Positions 52,096-61,221 of a DNA stretch of 64,000 bases are shown piece after piece. The DNA lies in contig NZ_CP102604.1 in assembly GCF_024707505.1 (NCBI RefSeq), positions 3,224,001 to 3,288,000 of the forward strand, in the 5' to 3' direction. A program made the translations under genes and the position numbers. The stretch's first letter is position 1, and every line of letters begins with the position of its first letter. Below the pieces are notes generated by a model, which was given only the letters and a program-made list of their open reading frames with translations, had not been told where the DNA came from and made no database searches. The DNA is from Pantoea sp. SOD02. GTDB lineage: Bacteria > Pseudomonadota > Gammaproteobacteria > Enterobacterales > Enterobacteriaceae.

Positions 52096-55000
52096 CTATC
52101 GGGATTCCACATGACGCAACCGCAGCCACTGACGTTGCGTGGCGCGGCTCAAACGATCAAGCCAGAGATAAACCACCGGCGTAGTAAACAGAGTCAGCAA
52201 TTGGCTCAGCGCCAAACCACCGGCAATCGCCAGCCCGAGCGGGCTACGTAAGTCGGCATCGCCGCCGCTGCCCAGCGCCAGCGGCAGCGCGCCGAAGAAC
52301 GCCGCCAGCGTGGTCATCATGATCGGCCTAAAACGCATCAAACAGGCTTGAGTGATCGCCTGCTGCGGCGTCATGCCTTTACTGCGCTCGGCGTGAATCG
52401 CAAAGTCGATCATCATGATGGCGTTCTTTTTCACGATACCGATCAGCAGGATGATGCCGATCAGCGCGATCACCGTCAGCTGCGTATTGGTGAGCAGCAG
52501 CAACAGCAGCGCGCCCACGCCCGCCGACGGTAGCGTCGAGAGAATGGTGATCGGATGGATGTAACTCTCATACAGCACGCCGAGCACGATATACACCGCC
52601 GCCAGCGCCGCGATAATCAGCCACGGCATGGTGGCGGTAAGCTGGGCGAACGCGGCGGCGGTGCCAGCAAAACCGGCCTGAATGGTGGAGGGTAAACCGA
52701 GCTGCGCCATCGCCTGCTTAATCAGCGCCTGCGCCTGCTCCAGCGACACGCCATCATTGAGGTTGAAGGCGATGGTGCTGGTGGCGGATTGGCCCTGATG
52801 GGCCACCGACAGCGGCGCGTTACCGCCTGTGAAGCTGGCGAACGCCGCGAGCGGCACGCGATCGCCGCTGTCGTTAATCACGTACAGCTGCTGGAGAATC
52901 GCCGGGTCTCGCGTGTAGTTGTCCTGCAACGACATCACCACATGATACTGATTAAGCGTGTGATAAAGCGTGGCGACCTGACGCTGGCTGAAGGCGTTAT
53001 TCAGCATTGTGTCGAGCATCTGCACGTTCACACCAAGCCGTTTGGCGCGGTCGCGATCGATGTTGATCACCACTTCCTGACCGCCGGTTTGCGAATCAGA
53101 ATCGACGCTATTCAGCTGCGGGATCGCCGCCAGCGCCGCCTGCACTTTTGGCGTCCATGTACGCAGCAGATCGAGATCGTCGGCCTGCAAGCTGTATTGA
53201 TAGGTGGCGTTGGCACTGCGCCCGCCGATATGCAGATCCTGCGCCGCCATCAGGAACATCTGCGCGCCGGCGATATGGCTGGTTTTCATACTCAGGCGAT
53301 TGGCCACTTCGGTGGCGGTGGCATCGCGCTGATCAAAATCCTTGAGTCGCACGAAGAAGTTAGCGCTGTTACGCGAGCCGAACATGCCGCTGCCCATCGA
53401 CGACATCACGCTATCCACCGCCGGATCCGACTGGATGATTTTGGTGAACTGCAGCATTTTCGGTTTCATCGCCTGGAAGGAGATGTTCTGGTCGGCACGC
53501 AGCGCGCCCATCAGCAGGCCGGTATCCTGATTGGGGAAGAAGCCTTTCTGCACCACGGAAAACAGGAACAGGTTAAGCAACACGGTCAGCACCAGGCTGA
53601 ACATCGTCAGCTTTTGGTGCGCCATCACCCAAGCCAAGCCGCGCGAGTAAGCCGCCAGCAATGCGTTAAGTTGGTTTTCGATAAACTGATACAGCGGATG
53701 CGGGCGTTGAGTAACTTTGGGCTTTGGCTTTAACAGGCGCGCGCACAGCATCGGCGTCAGGCTCAGCGAGACAAACATCGAGATCAGCAGCGATACCGTC
53801 AGCGTAACGGCAAATTCGCGGAACAAGCGTCCGACGATGCTGCCCATCAGCAGAATCGGGATAAACACCGCAATCAGCGACATGGTCATCGACAGCACGG
53901 TAAAACTCACTTCCTGCGCGCCACGCAGCGCCGCGCGCAGCGGACTGAGCCCTTCTTCGATATGACGCGTGATGTTTTCCAGCACCACAATCGCGTCATC
54001 AACAACAAAACCGGTGGCGATAATCAGCGCCATCAGCGACAGGTTATCGAGGCTGTAACCCAGCAAATACATCACCGCGCAGGTGCCAATCAGCGAGACC
54101 GGCAGCGCCAGCGCCGGGATAATCACCGCCTGCACGTTGCGCAGAAACACAAACACCACGCCGATCACCAGCAGCATCGCCACCAGCAGCGTCTCTTCGG
54201 TGTCGTACAGCGAAGCGCGCACCGTCGGCGAGCGATCCACCACCACTTTCAGTTGAGTGTCGGCGGGCAGATCTTTTTCCAGCGCCGGCAGCTGCGCTTT
54301 AATGGCGTCAATGGTGTCGAGCATATTGGCACCGGCCTGGCGCTTAATGCCCACCATCACCGACGGCATAGCGTTGAGGAAACCGGCCTGATACTGATCT
54401 TCCACCGAATCATAAACGGTCGCGACATCGTGCAGCCGCACCGCTTTGCCATCTTTATACGTGACGATCAGATCCTGGTACTGCGCGGCTTTATCCAGCT
54501 GGCCGTTGCTGTCCACCACCCACGACTGGCTACTGCCCTGCAGAATCCCTTTCGGCTTATTGGTGGTGCTGTTGGCGATGGCGCTGCGCACCGTATCCAG
54601 CGAAATGCCGTACTGCGTCAGCTTCAGCGGCTGTAGATCGATACGCACTGCCGGTAAGGCGCTGCCCATCAGCGACACTTCACCCACGCCTTTCACCTGC
54701 CCCATCGCCTGCTCGATTTTGCTTTCGGCCAGATCGTAAAGTTCGCCCGGCGTGCGCGTGGCGGAAGTCAGCGCCAGCATCACAATCGGCGCATCGGATG
54801 GATTGGCTTTGCGATAGGTCGGCAGCGACTCCATGGCGCTCGGCAGCAAACTGCGCGCGGCGTTGATCGCCGCCTGCACGTCACGCGCCGCGCCATTGAT
54901 GTCGCGATCGAGATCAAACTGCAAAATCACGCTGGTCGATCCCTGCGAACTGCTGGAGGTCATCTCGGTGACACCGGCGATCTGCCCCAGCGAACGCTCC

Positions 55001-55200
55001 AGCGGCGTGGCAACGGTGGCCGCCATGGTTTCCGGGCTGGCACCAGCCAGGCTGGCGCTCACCATAATGGTGGGGAAATCCACCTGCGGCAGCGGCGCGA
55101 CCGGCAGCAGCCGGTAGCCCAACGCGCCCAGCAGCAGGATCGCCAGCGTCAGCAATAATGTGGCAACCGGGCGGAAGATAAACAGCCGGGTGAGGTTCAT
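52096..55200 (-). CDS. mdtC: MdtC/MuxC-like RND efflux pump subunit
   Basis: Inner-membrane RND permease of 1034 residues (E. coli MdtC 1025), which forms a mixed trimer with MdtB in the related systems. It has twelve membrane helices with two large periplasmic loops, the proton-relay aspartate pair in [14 protein letters not shown] and the helix-10 lysine in [16 protein letters not shown]. The N-terminus [19 protein letters not shown] is family-typical. It overlaps mdtB by four bases. The exact orthology (MdtC or MuxC) needs a tree; the class is certain. Confidence 0.93.
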   Translation of the reverse strand: MNLTRLFIFRPVATLLLTLAILLLGALGYRLLPVAPLPQVDFPTIMVSASLAGASPETMAATVATPLERSLGQIAGVTEMTSSSSQGSTSVILQFDLDRDINGAARDVQAAINAARSLLPSAMESLPTYRKANPSDAPIVMLALTSATRTPGELYDLAESKIEQAMGQVKGVGEVSLMGSALPAVRIDLQPLKLTQYGISLDTVRSAIANSTTNKPKGILQGSSQSWVVDSNGQLDKAAQYQDLIVTYKDGKAVRLHDVATVYDSVEDQYQAGFLNAMPSVMVGIKRQAGANMLDTIDAIKAQLPALEKDLPADTQLKVVVDRSPTVRASLYDTEETLLVAMLLVIGVVFVFLRNVQAVIIPALALPVSLIGTCAVMYLLGYSLDNLSLMALIIATGFVVDDAIVVLENITRHIEEGLSPLRAALRGAQEVSFTVLSMTMSLIAVFIPILLMGSIVGRLFREFAVTLTVSLLISMFVSLSLTPMLCARLLKPKPKVTQRPHPLYQFIENQLNALLAAYSRGLAWVMAHQKLTMFSLVLTVLLNLFLFSVVQKGFFPNQDTGLLMGALRADQNISFQAMKPKMLQFTKIIQSDPAVDSVMSSMGSGMFGSRNSANFFVRLKDFDQRDATATEVANRLSMKTSHIAGAQMFLMAAQDLHIGGRSANATYQYSLQADDLDLLRTWTPKVQAALAAIPQLNSVDSDSQTGGQEVVINIDRDRAKRLGVNVQMLDTMLNNAFSQRQVATLYHTLNQYHVVMSLQDNYTRDPAILQQLYVINDSGDRVPLAAFASFTGGNAPLSVAHQGQSATSTIAFNLNDGVSLEQAQALIKQAMAQLGLPSTIQAGFAGTAAAFAQLTATMPWLIIAALAAVYIVLGVLYESYIHPITILSTLPSAGVGALLLLLLTNTQLTVIALIGIILLIGIVKKNAIMMIDFAIHAERSKGMTPQQAITQACLMRFRPIMMTTLAAFFGALPLALGSGGDADLRSPLGLAIAGGLALSQLLTLFTTPVVYLWLDRLSRATQRQWLRLRHVESR

Positions 55201-58200
55201 CGCTCGCCTCGCGCCTGCTGCTGCTTGCGCTGCATGTAGCGCTTGCCGCGCTGCGCGATGCCATCAAACCACAGGTAAATCACCGGCGTGGAGAACAGCG
55301 TTAGCACCTGGCTGACAATCAAACCGCCGACAATCACCAGCCCCAGCGGCTGGCGCAGCTCGGCACCGGAACCGGACGCCAGCATCAGCGGCAGTGCACC
55401 CAGCAGCGCCGCCATGGTGGTCATCAGAATTGGGCGGAAGCGCAGTAAACACGCCTGATGAATCGCGTCCCGCGCGCTCATGTGCTGCTTGTTTTCCGCC
55501 TCCAGCGCGAAGTCGATCATCATAATCGCGTTCTTCTTGACGATACCGATCAGCAGGATCACGCCAATCAGCGCGATCAGGCTAAACTCGCTGCCCGCCA
55601 GCAGCAGCGTCAACAGCGCACCGACCGCCGCCGACGGCAGCGTCGAGAGAATGGTCACCGGATGGATAAAGCTTTCATAGAGAATGCCGAGCACCACGTA
55701 CATGGTGATCAACGCCGCCAGAATCAGCCACAAGGTGTTGCCGGTGGCGCTCTGGAACGCCGAGGTTTCGCCCTGATAACGCAAGGTGATGCTCGATGGT
55801 AGATTGAGCTGCTGCGTCACCTCGGCGATCGCCTTCTGACCCTCTTCCAGCGAGTAACCGCTGTTGAGATTGAACGACACCATTACCGCCGGGAACTGAT
55901 TAAGGCGCATATGCATCAGTGAACCGGTGCGCTGATGAATGGTGGCGATGGAAGTGAGCTTCACCATGCCGGTGGTGGTGGTTGTGGTGGTGTCATCAGT
56001 TGAAGACGTGGTACTGCTGGTCACCGGCAAATAGACATCATCAAACGAAGCTGGCGATTGCTGATACTGCGGCGCCACTTCCAGCACCACGCGATACTGA
56101 TTGGCCTGGGTAAAGATGGTGGAGACCAGGCGCTGACCGAAGCTGTTGTACAACGCGGTATCGACGTCGGCGGCGGTAATGCCGTAGCGCGCCGCTTTAT
56201 CGCGGTTGAGTTCGACGTAAGCCACACGCCCTTGATCCTGCAGGTTGCTCACTACGCCGTTAAACTCCGGACGCTGCTGCAAGGCGGCGACCATCTTCGG
56301 CGTCCAGCTCACCAGGTTTTCGCTGTCGGCATCATCCAGCGTGAATTGATATTGGCTTGGCGACACCTGATCGTTGACGGTCAAATCCTGCGCCGGTTGC
56401 AGATAGAGCTGAATGCCCGCCACCTGCTGCGCCGCCTGTTGCAGCTGTTTGATCACCACATCAGCTTTGTCATCGCGATCGCCAAATGGCTTGAGGTTGA
56501 TCTGGATGCGCCCGCTATTCAGGCTGGTGTTGCTGCCATCAATACCGATGGTTGAGGACAAACTCTCCACCGACGGATTTTGCAGAATCACCTTCGCCAG
56601 CGCCTGCTGCCGTTTCGACATCTCGCTAAACGACACATCCTGCGACGCCACGGTGACGCCCTGAATCAGCCCGGTATCCTGGGTCGGAAAAAAGCCTTTT
56701 GGGATGGCGATATACAGCAGCGCGGTGAGCGCAAAGGTCGCCAGCGCCACCAGCAGCGTCAGCTTCTGATGGTTCAGCACCACCGTTAGCATTCGGTCGT
56801 AGCCGCGCACCAGTTTGTCGAACACTTCGCCGCCCTTACGCGAGAAGCGCGACTGTTTTTCCGGCGGAATGTGCTGCAGCAAATAGGCGCACAGCATCGG
56901 CGTCAGCGTCAGTGACACCACCATTGATACCAGAATCGACACCGCCAGCGTGATGGCAAATTCGCGGAACAGCCGCCCAACCACATCGCCCATAAACAGC
57001 AGCGGAATCAGCACCGCAATCAGCGAAAAAGTCAGCGAGATGATGGTGAAACCAATTTGCTGAGAGCCTTTCAGCGCCGCCTGCATCGGCGTTTCGCCCT
57101 CTTCCAGCCGCCGTGAAATGTTCTCCACCACCACAATCGCGTCGTCGATAACGAAGCCGGTGGCGATGGTCAGCGCCATCAGCGACAGGTTATTCAGGCT
57201 GAAGTCGGCCAGATACATCACGCCGAAGGTGCCAATTAGCGACAGCGGCACCGCCACGCTGGGAATCAAGGTCGCCGCCACGTTGCGCAGGAACAGGAAC
57301 GTCACCATCACCACCAGCGCCACCGACAGCATCAGCTCAAACTGTACGTCGCTGATCGAGGCGCGAATGGTTTGCGTACGATCCGACAGGATGCTCATCT
57401 TCACGCCGTCCGGCAGCGCCGCTTGCAGCTTCGGCAGCTGCGCTTTGATGCTGTCCACCACCTGAATCACGTTGGCGCCCGGCTGGCGCTGCACGCTGAT
57501 CACAATCGCCGGGCTGTTGTTAGCCCACGCCGACTGGAAACTGTTTTCCGGCCCTTGTTCGATATGCGCGATATCTTTCAGCCGCAGCGCCGCGCCGTTT
57601 TGGTAAGTGATGATCAGATTGCCGTACTCATCGGCGGTGCGCAGCTGATCGTTGGCGTCGATAGTGACCGAGTGATATTTGCCGTCGAAGCCGCCTTTCG
57701 AGCCGTTCACGTTGCTGTTGCTAATCAACGTGTTGACGTCTTCCAGCGACAGCTTGTGCGCTGCCAGCGCTTTCGGGTCCATCTGCACGCGAATCGCCGG
57801 TTGATGGCCGCCCGCCAGCGTCACCATGCCGACGCCGTTAATCTGCGACAGCTTGAGCGCCACGCGCGTGTTCACCAGATCCTGCACCTGCGTCAGCGGC
57901 AGCGTGTCGGAACTTACCGCCAGCGTAATCACCGCCGTATCGGCCGGATTGACCTTTTTGTAGGTCGGCGGATTGGGCAGATCGCTCGGCAGCAAGTTGT
58001 TGGCAGCGTTGATCGCCGCCTGCACTTCCTGCTCGGCGACATCCAGCGACAGATCGAGGCTGAACTTCAGCGTGACGATCGACGATCCGCTTGAGCTGGT
58101 CGACGTCATCTGGCTCAGGCCGGCCATTTGCCCGAGCTGGCGCTCCAGCGGCGAGGTGACGGACGACGCCATCACATCCGGGCTGGCGCCGGGATAGAGT

Positions 58201-58346
58201 GTGGTGACCTGAATGGTCGGGTAATCCACCTGCGGCAGCGCCGAAGTAGAAAGAAAGCGATAGGAGAAGAGCCCGGCGATCAGCACGCCAACCATCAGCA
58301 AAATGGTGGCGACCGGACGCTGGATAAACAGGCGAGACGGATTCAT
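55197..58346 (-). CDS. mdtB: MdtB/MuxB-like RND efflux pump subunit
   Basis: RND permease of 1049 residues paired with the MdtC-like protein. Aspartate pair in [14 protein letters not shown] and the helix-10 [12 protein letters not shown] are present, as are the MdtB-type segments [23 protein letters not shown] and [18 protein letters not shown]. An unusual Ser/Thr/Asp low-complexity run with seven consecutive threonines interrupts a periplasmic loop near residue 780 (bases about 55965-56030). It overlaps mdtA and mdtC by four bases each. Confidence 0.93.
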   Translation of the reverse strand: MNPSRLFIQRPVATILLMVGVLIAGLFSYRFLSTSALPQVDYPTIQVTTLYPGASPDVMASSVTSPLERQLGQMAGLSQMTSTSSSGSSIVTLKFSLDLSLDVAEQEVQAAINAANNLLPSDLPNPPTYKKVNPADTAVITLAVSSDTLPLTQVQDLVNTRVALKLSQINGVGMVTLAGGHQPAIRVQMDPKALAAHKLSLEDVNTLISNSNVNGSKGGFDGKYHSVTIDANDQLRTADEYGNLIITYQNGAALRLKDIAHIEQGPENSFQSAWANNSPAIVISVQRQPGANVIQVVDSIKAQLPKLQAALPDGVKMSILSDRTQTIRASISDVQFELMLSVALVVMVTFLFLRNVAATLIPSVAVPLSLIGTFGVMYLADFSLNNLSLMALTIATGFVIDDAIVVVENISRRLEEGETPMQAALKGSQQIGFTIISLTFSLIAVLIPLLFMGDVVGRLFREFAITLAVSILVSMVVSLTLTPMLCAYLLQHIPPEKQSRFSRKGGEVFDKLVRGYDRMLTVVLNHQKLTLLVALATFALTALLYIAIPKGFFPTQDTGLIQGVTVASQDVSFSEMSKRQQALAKVILQNPSVESLSSTIGIDGSNTSLNSGRIQINLKPFGDRDDKADVVIKQLQQAAQQVAGIQLYLQPAQDLTVNDQVSPSQYQFTLDDADSENLVSWTPKMVAALQQRPEFNGVVSNLQDQGRVAYVELNRDKAARYGITAADVDTALYNSFGQRLVSTIFTQANQYRVVLEVAPQYQQSPASFDDVYLPVTSSTTSSTDDTTTTTTTGMVKLTSIATIHQRTGSLMHMRLNQFPAVMVSFNLNSGYSLEEGQKAIAEVTQQLNLPSSITLRYQGETSAFQSATGNTLWLILAALITMYVVLGILYESFIHPVTILSTLPSAAVGALLTLLLAGSEFSLIALIGVILLIGIVKKNAIMMIDFALEAENKQHMSARDAIHQACLLRFRPILMTTMAALLGALPLMLASGSGAELRQPLGLVIVGGLIVSQVLTLFSTPVIYLWFDGIAQRGKRYMQRKQQQARGER

Positions 58347-59587
58347 TTGGCCTCGGCGGTCGCGGTGGTTTTGCTCTCATCCGCCAGCTGCACTTTGCTG
58401 CCGTTGGTCAGGCGATCGATGCCTTCAGTCACCAGACGATCGCCCGGCTCCACCCCTTTGAGGATTGCCTGCTGATCTTCACCAAACGTTGGCCCGGTGG
58501 TGACCGCTTTGCGCGTCACGGTGTTGTCTTTATTGATGACAAACACGAAGCTGCCGTCGCTGCTCAACTGCAGCGCCTGCGCCGGGATCACCGTGGCGTT
58601 TTTCAGGATGTTGGTTTGCAGACGCAGATTGACGAACTGATTGGCAAACAGCGATTCGTCTTCATTCGGGAAGGTGGCTTTCAGCTCGATGGTGCCGGTG
58701 GCGGTATCGATCTGGTTGCTGATGAACTTCACCTCGCCCTGCGCCAGCGCACTGCTGTTGTCCTGATCGTAGGCGGTGGCGGGCAGACTTTGTCCGCCGT
58801 GCAGCGCTTTGGTCAACTGCGGAATGTTGCCCTGCGGCACGCTAAAGGTCACGGCGGCGGGCTGCATCTGCGTTACCACCACGATGCCGGTGGTATCGGT
58901 GGTTTGCACCATATTGCCGGGATCGACCAGACGCAAACCGACGCGTCCGCTGATTGGCGAAGTGATGCGCGCGTAGTCGATATCCAGTTTGGCGCTGGCG
59001 ATCTGCGCTTCATCGGCGGCGACCGCGCCTTTGTACTGGCCAACGGTGGCGGTTTGCGTATCAAGATCCTGGCGCGACAGCGAGTCCTGCGCCGCCAGTT
59101 TCTGATAGCGCACCAGCGTTAACTGTGCGCTTTTCAGCAACGCCTGATTCTGATTGAGATCGCCCTGATACTGCGCCAGCGTGGCTTGATAGCTACGCGG
59201 ATCGATCTGCGCCAACAATTGTCCGGCGCTGACTTTCTGCCCTTCAGTGAAGAACACTTTTTCTAACTGGCCGGCCACGCGGCTGGTCACAGTGACGCTG
59301 GCGTTAGGGATAACGGTACCGAGCGCGTTGAGGTATTCCGGCACATCGGCGGTCGTGGCGACGCCGCTGTGCACCAGCGTTGCGCCGCCCATCATCATCG
59401 CCATGCCCGGCGGGCCGCCCGCGCCACCACGATGACCGCCGCGTCCGCCTTTCTCACCGCCCGGTGGCATGCCGCCATGTCCGCCGACCACGCGCCAGAT
59501 CACGCCCGCCACAATCAACAGCACAACCAACAGGAGCAGCCATTTCAGCCAGCGAGAGAACGTGGAACGGGAAGCGTTAGGAGTCAT
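58343..59587 (-). CDS. mdtA: MdtA/MuxA-like periplasmic adaptor (membrane fusion protein)
   Basis: RND adaptor linking the MdtB/C-like pump to an outer-membrane channel. It has 414 residues: an N-terminal membrane anchor ([19 protein letters not shown]), a long Gly/His/Met-rich linker (about residues 35-70), then lipoyl, alpha-hairpin and beta-barrel domains ([29 protein letters not shown] and [25 protein letters not shown], in parts). The ATG at 59587 is used; an in-frame TTG lies at 59599. A hairpin precedes it by about 30 bases. Confidence 0.93.
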   Translation of the reverse strand: MTPNASRSTFSRWLKWLLLLVVLLIVAGVIWRVVGGHGGMPPGGEKGGRGGHRGGAGGPPGMAMMMGGATLVHSGVATTADVPEYLNALGTVIPNASVTVTSRVAGQLEKVFFTEGQKVSAGQLLAQIDPRSYQATLAQYQGDLNQNQALLKSAQLTLVRYQKLAAQDSLSRQDLDTQTATVGQYKGAVAADEAQIASAKLDIDYARITSPISGRVGLRLVDPGNMVQTTDTTGIVVVTQMQPAAVTFSVPQGNIPQLTKALHGGQSLPATAYDQDNSSALAQGEVKFISNQIDTATGTIELKATFPNEDESLFANQFVNLRLQTNILKNATVIPAQALQLSSDGSFVFVINKDNTVTRKAVTTGPTFGEDQQAILKGVEPGDRLVTEGIDRLTNGSKVQLADESKTTATAEAK

Positions 59588-59617
59588 CAGGATCTTCAAG
59601 TCAGCAAGAAAAAGGAA

Positions 59618-59640
59618 AATCCCCGGTAAAACAGGGGATT
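59618..59640 (-). terminator. hairpin ahead of mdtA: terminator or attenuator
   Basis: On the minus strand AATCCCC-N9-GGGGATT is followed by TTCCTTTTTC. It could end the upstream RND/outer-membrane-factor transcript, but it sits only about 30 bases before mdtA, leaving no room for a promoter after it, so it must also be in the mdtA leader. Confidence 0.5.
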
Positions 59641-59729
59641 ATTTCAAAGGGAAATCATCACTGCGCGCATTATCGGTTGAATGCCCGCGCGAATTCCATA
59701 CGCGAACCGTAAGGGTTTCGTTAAGGCGA

Positions 59730-61145
59730 TTAAGATTTCCAGCCGCCGCCTAACGCCTTGTACAGGGTGATTTTCTGGCTCAGCTGGCCCAGATGCGCGC
59801 TGATCAGCGACTGCTGCGAACTGTAAAGCGATCGCTGGGCCACTAACACATTGAGATAATTGTCTACGCCTTGCTTGAAACGCAAAGCGGAATAGTCGTA
59901 GTCGCGCTGATTCGCGCCAACCTCCTGTTGCAGCGCCGTCAGCTGATCCTGCCAGGTATCCTGCCCGGCCAGCGCATCGTTCACCTCTTTGAAGGCGGTT
60001 TGAATCGCTTTCTCGTAATCAGCAATGTCGATGCGTTTTTCGATATGCGCGATATTCAGGTTGGCCTCGTTTTTACCGCCGTCAAAAATCGGCAGATTAA
60101 TCGATGGCATGAATGACCATGCGCCGGTGCCGCCGCCCAACAGGCTGCCAAGCGAACTGCTGCTGGAGCCGCCGGACGCGGTCAGCGTGATGCTCGGGAA
60201 GAAGGCGGCACGCGCCGCGCCGATATTGGCATTCGCCGCCTTCAGCGTGTGCTCCGCTGCCATGATGTCCGGGCGACGCGTCAGCAGGTCCGACGGCAAG
60301 CCAGCCGGCGTGGCCGGGAATTGCCAGTTGGCGTCCAGCGTGGCGTGCGACAGCAGCGTGGCGGGCAGATCGGTGCCGACCAGCAAGCGCAGCGCATCGA
60401 CATCCTGCCGCACCTGCCGCGTGTAACTCGCCACGTCGGCCTGCGCCGCGCGCACCGTGCTTTCAGCTTGCGCCAGATCCTGATCGCTGCTGGCACCGCC
60501 GTCGTAGCTGAGTTTGGTCAGGCGATACGATTCCTGCTGGCTTTGCGCGGTACGTTGCGCCAGATGCAGCAGATCGTTATCCGAACTCAGCGTCAGCCAC
60601 GCCGTCGCCACTTCCGCAATCAGCGAGATGCGCGTGGCGCGCTCGGTGGCGGCGCTCGACAGATAGGTTTCCTGCGCCTGATCGCTCAGGCTTTGCAGGC
60701 GACCAAAGAAATCCAGCTCCCACGACGTCACACTCAAGCCGCTGTTCAGCTCGTGATAGGTCACCGCGCCGCTGGTTTTGGTGTTGTAGAGATTGGCCGG
60801 TTCATGCGCCGAGGTCTGACTGGCCGTGGCGTTGATCGACGGCATCAACGCCGCGCGCTGCACCGTGACGCCCTGCTGCGCCTCTTGCACATTCAGCGCC
60901 GCCACGCGCAGGTCGCGGTTGTTGTCGAGCGACAGCTGAATCAGGTTGCGCAGCGTGGCATCAGTGAAGAAGTTCTGCCACGGCAAATCCGCGACGTTGC
61001 CGACCGGCGTCGCCTGGTCGTATTTAGCATCCACCGGCAGCGCCGGGCGCTGATAGTGCGGTGCCATGCTGCATCCGGCCAATACCAGCATCAGCGGCAA
61101 CAGCGCGAGACGGAAATTTTTAGTGTTCATTTTTAACTTAAGCAT
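59730..61145 (-). CDS. outer-membrane efflux factor (NodT/OprM family) of the AcrB-like system
   Basis: Second RND outer-membrane channel lipoprotein, 471 residues: signal peptide with lipobox LVLAGC, APHYQRPALP after it, and two TolC-like repeats including SWELDFFGRLQSLSDQAQE and LPSDLLTRRPDIMAAEHTLK. It lies 76 bases after the AcrB-like gene with a repeat pair between. The ATG at 61145 has AAGG upstream; a second in-frame ATG is at 61130. It is only moderately similar to the factor at 50692, so it is not a recent duplicate. Confidence 0.92.
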   Translation of the reverse strand: MLKLKMNTKNFRLALLPLMLVLAGCSMAPHYQRPALPVDAKYDQATPVGNVADLPWQNFFTDATLRNLIQLSLDNNRDLRVAALNVQEAQQGVTVQRAALMPSINATASQTSAHEPANLYNTKTSGAVTYHELNSGLSVTSWELDFFGRLQSLSDQAQETYLSSAATERATRISLIAEVATAWLTLSSDNDLLHLAQRTAQSQQESYRLTKLSYDGGASSDQDLAQAESTVRAAQADVASYTRQVRQDVDALRLLVGTDLPATLLSHATLDANWQFPATPAGLPSDLLTRRPDIMAAEHTLKAANANIGAARAAFFPSITLTASGGSSSSSLGSLLGGGTGAWSFMPSINLPIFDGGKNEANLNIAHIEKRIDIADYEKAIQTAFKEVNDALAGQDTWQDQLTALQQEVGANQRDYDYSALRFKQGVDNYLNVLVAQRSLYSSQQSLISAHLGQLSQKITLYKALGGGWKS

Positions 61146-61164
61146 TCAAGTGCCTTTGTATGAA

Positions 61165-61219
61165 GGTGCGCATCAATGCGCACCCTACAAAACCTGTAGG
61201 GTCGCCATTCATGGCGACC
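61165..61219. repeat. palindromic repeat pair (REP-like), locus 7
   Basis: GGTGCGCATCAATGCGCACC (61165-61184) and GGTCGCCATTCATGGCGACC (61200-61219) lie inside an operon, between the AcrB-like gene and its outer-membrane factor. This is the only pair between two apparently cotranscribed genes. Confidence 0.87.
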
Positions 61220-61221
61220 GT

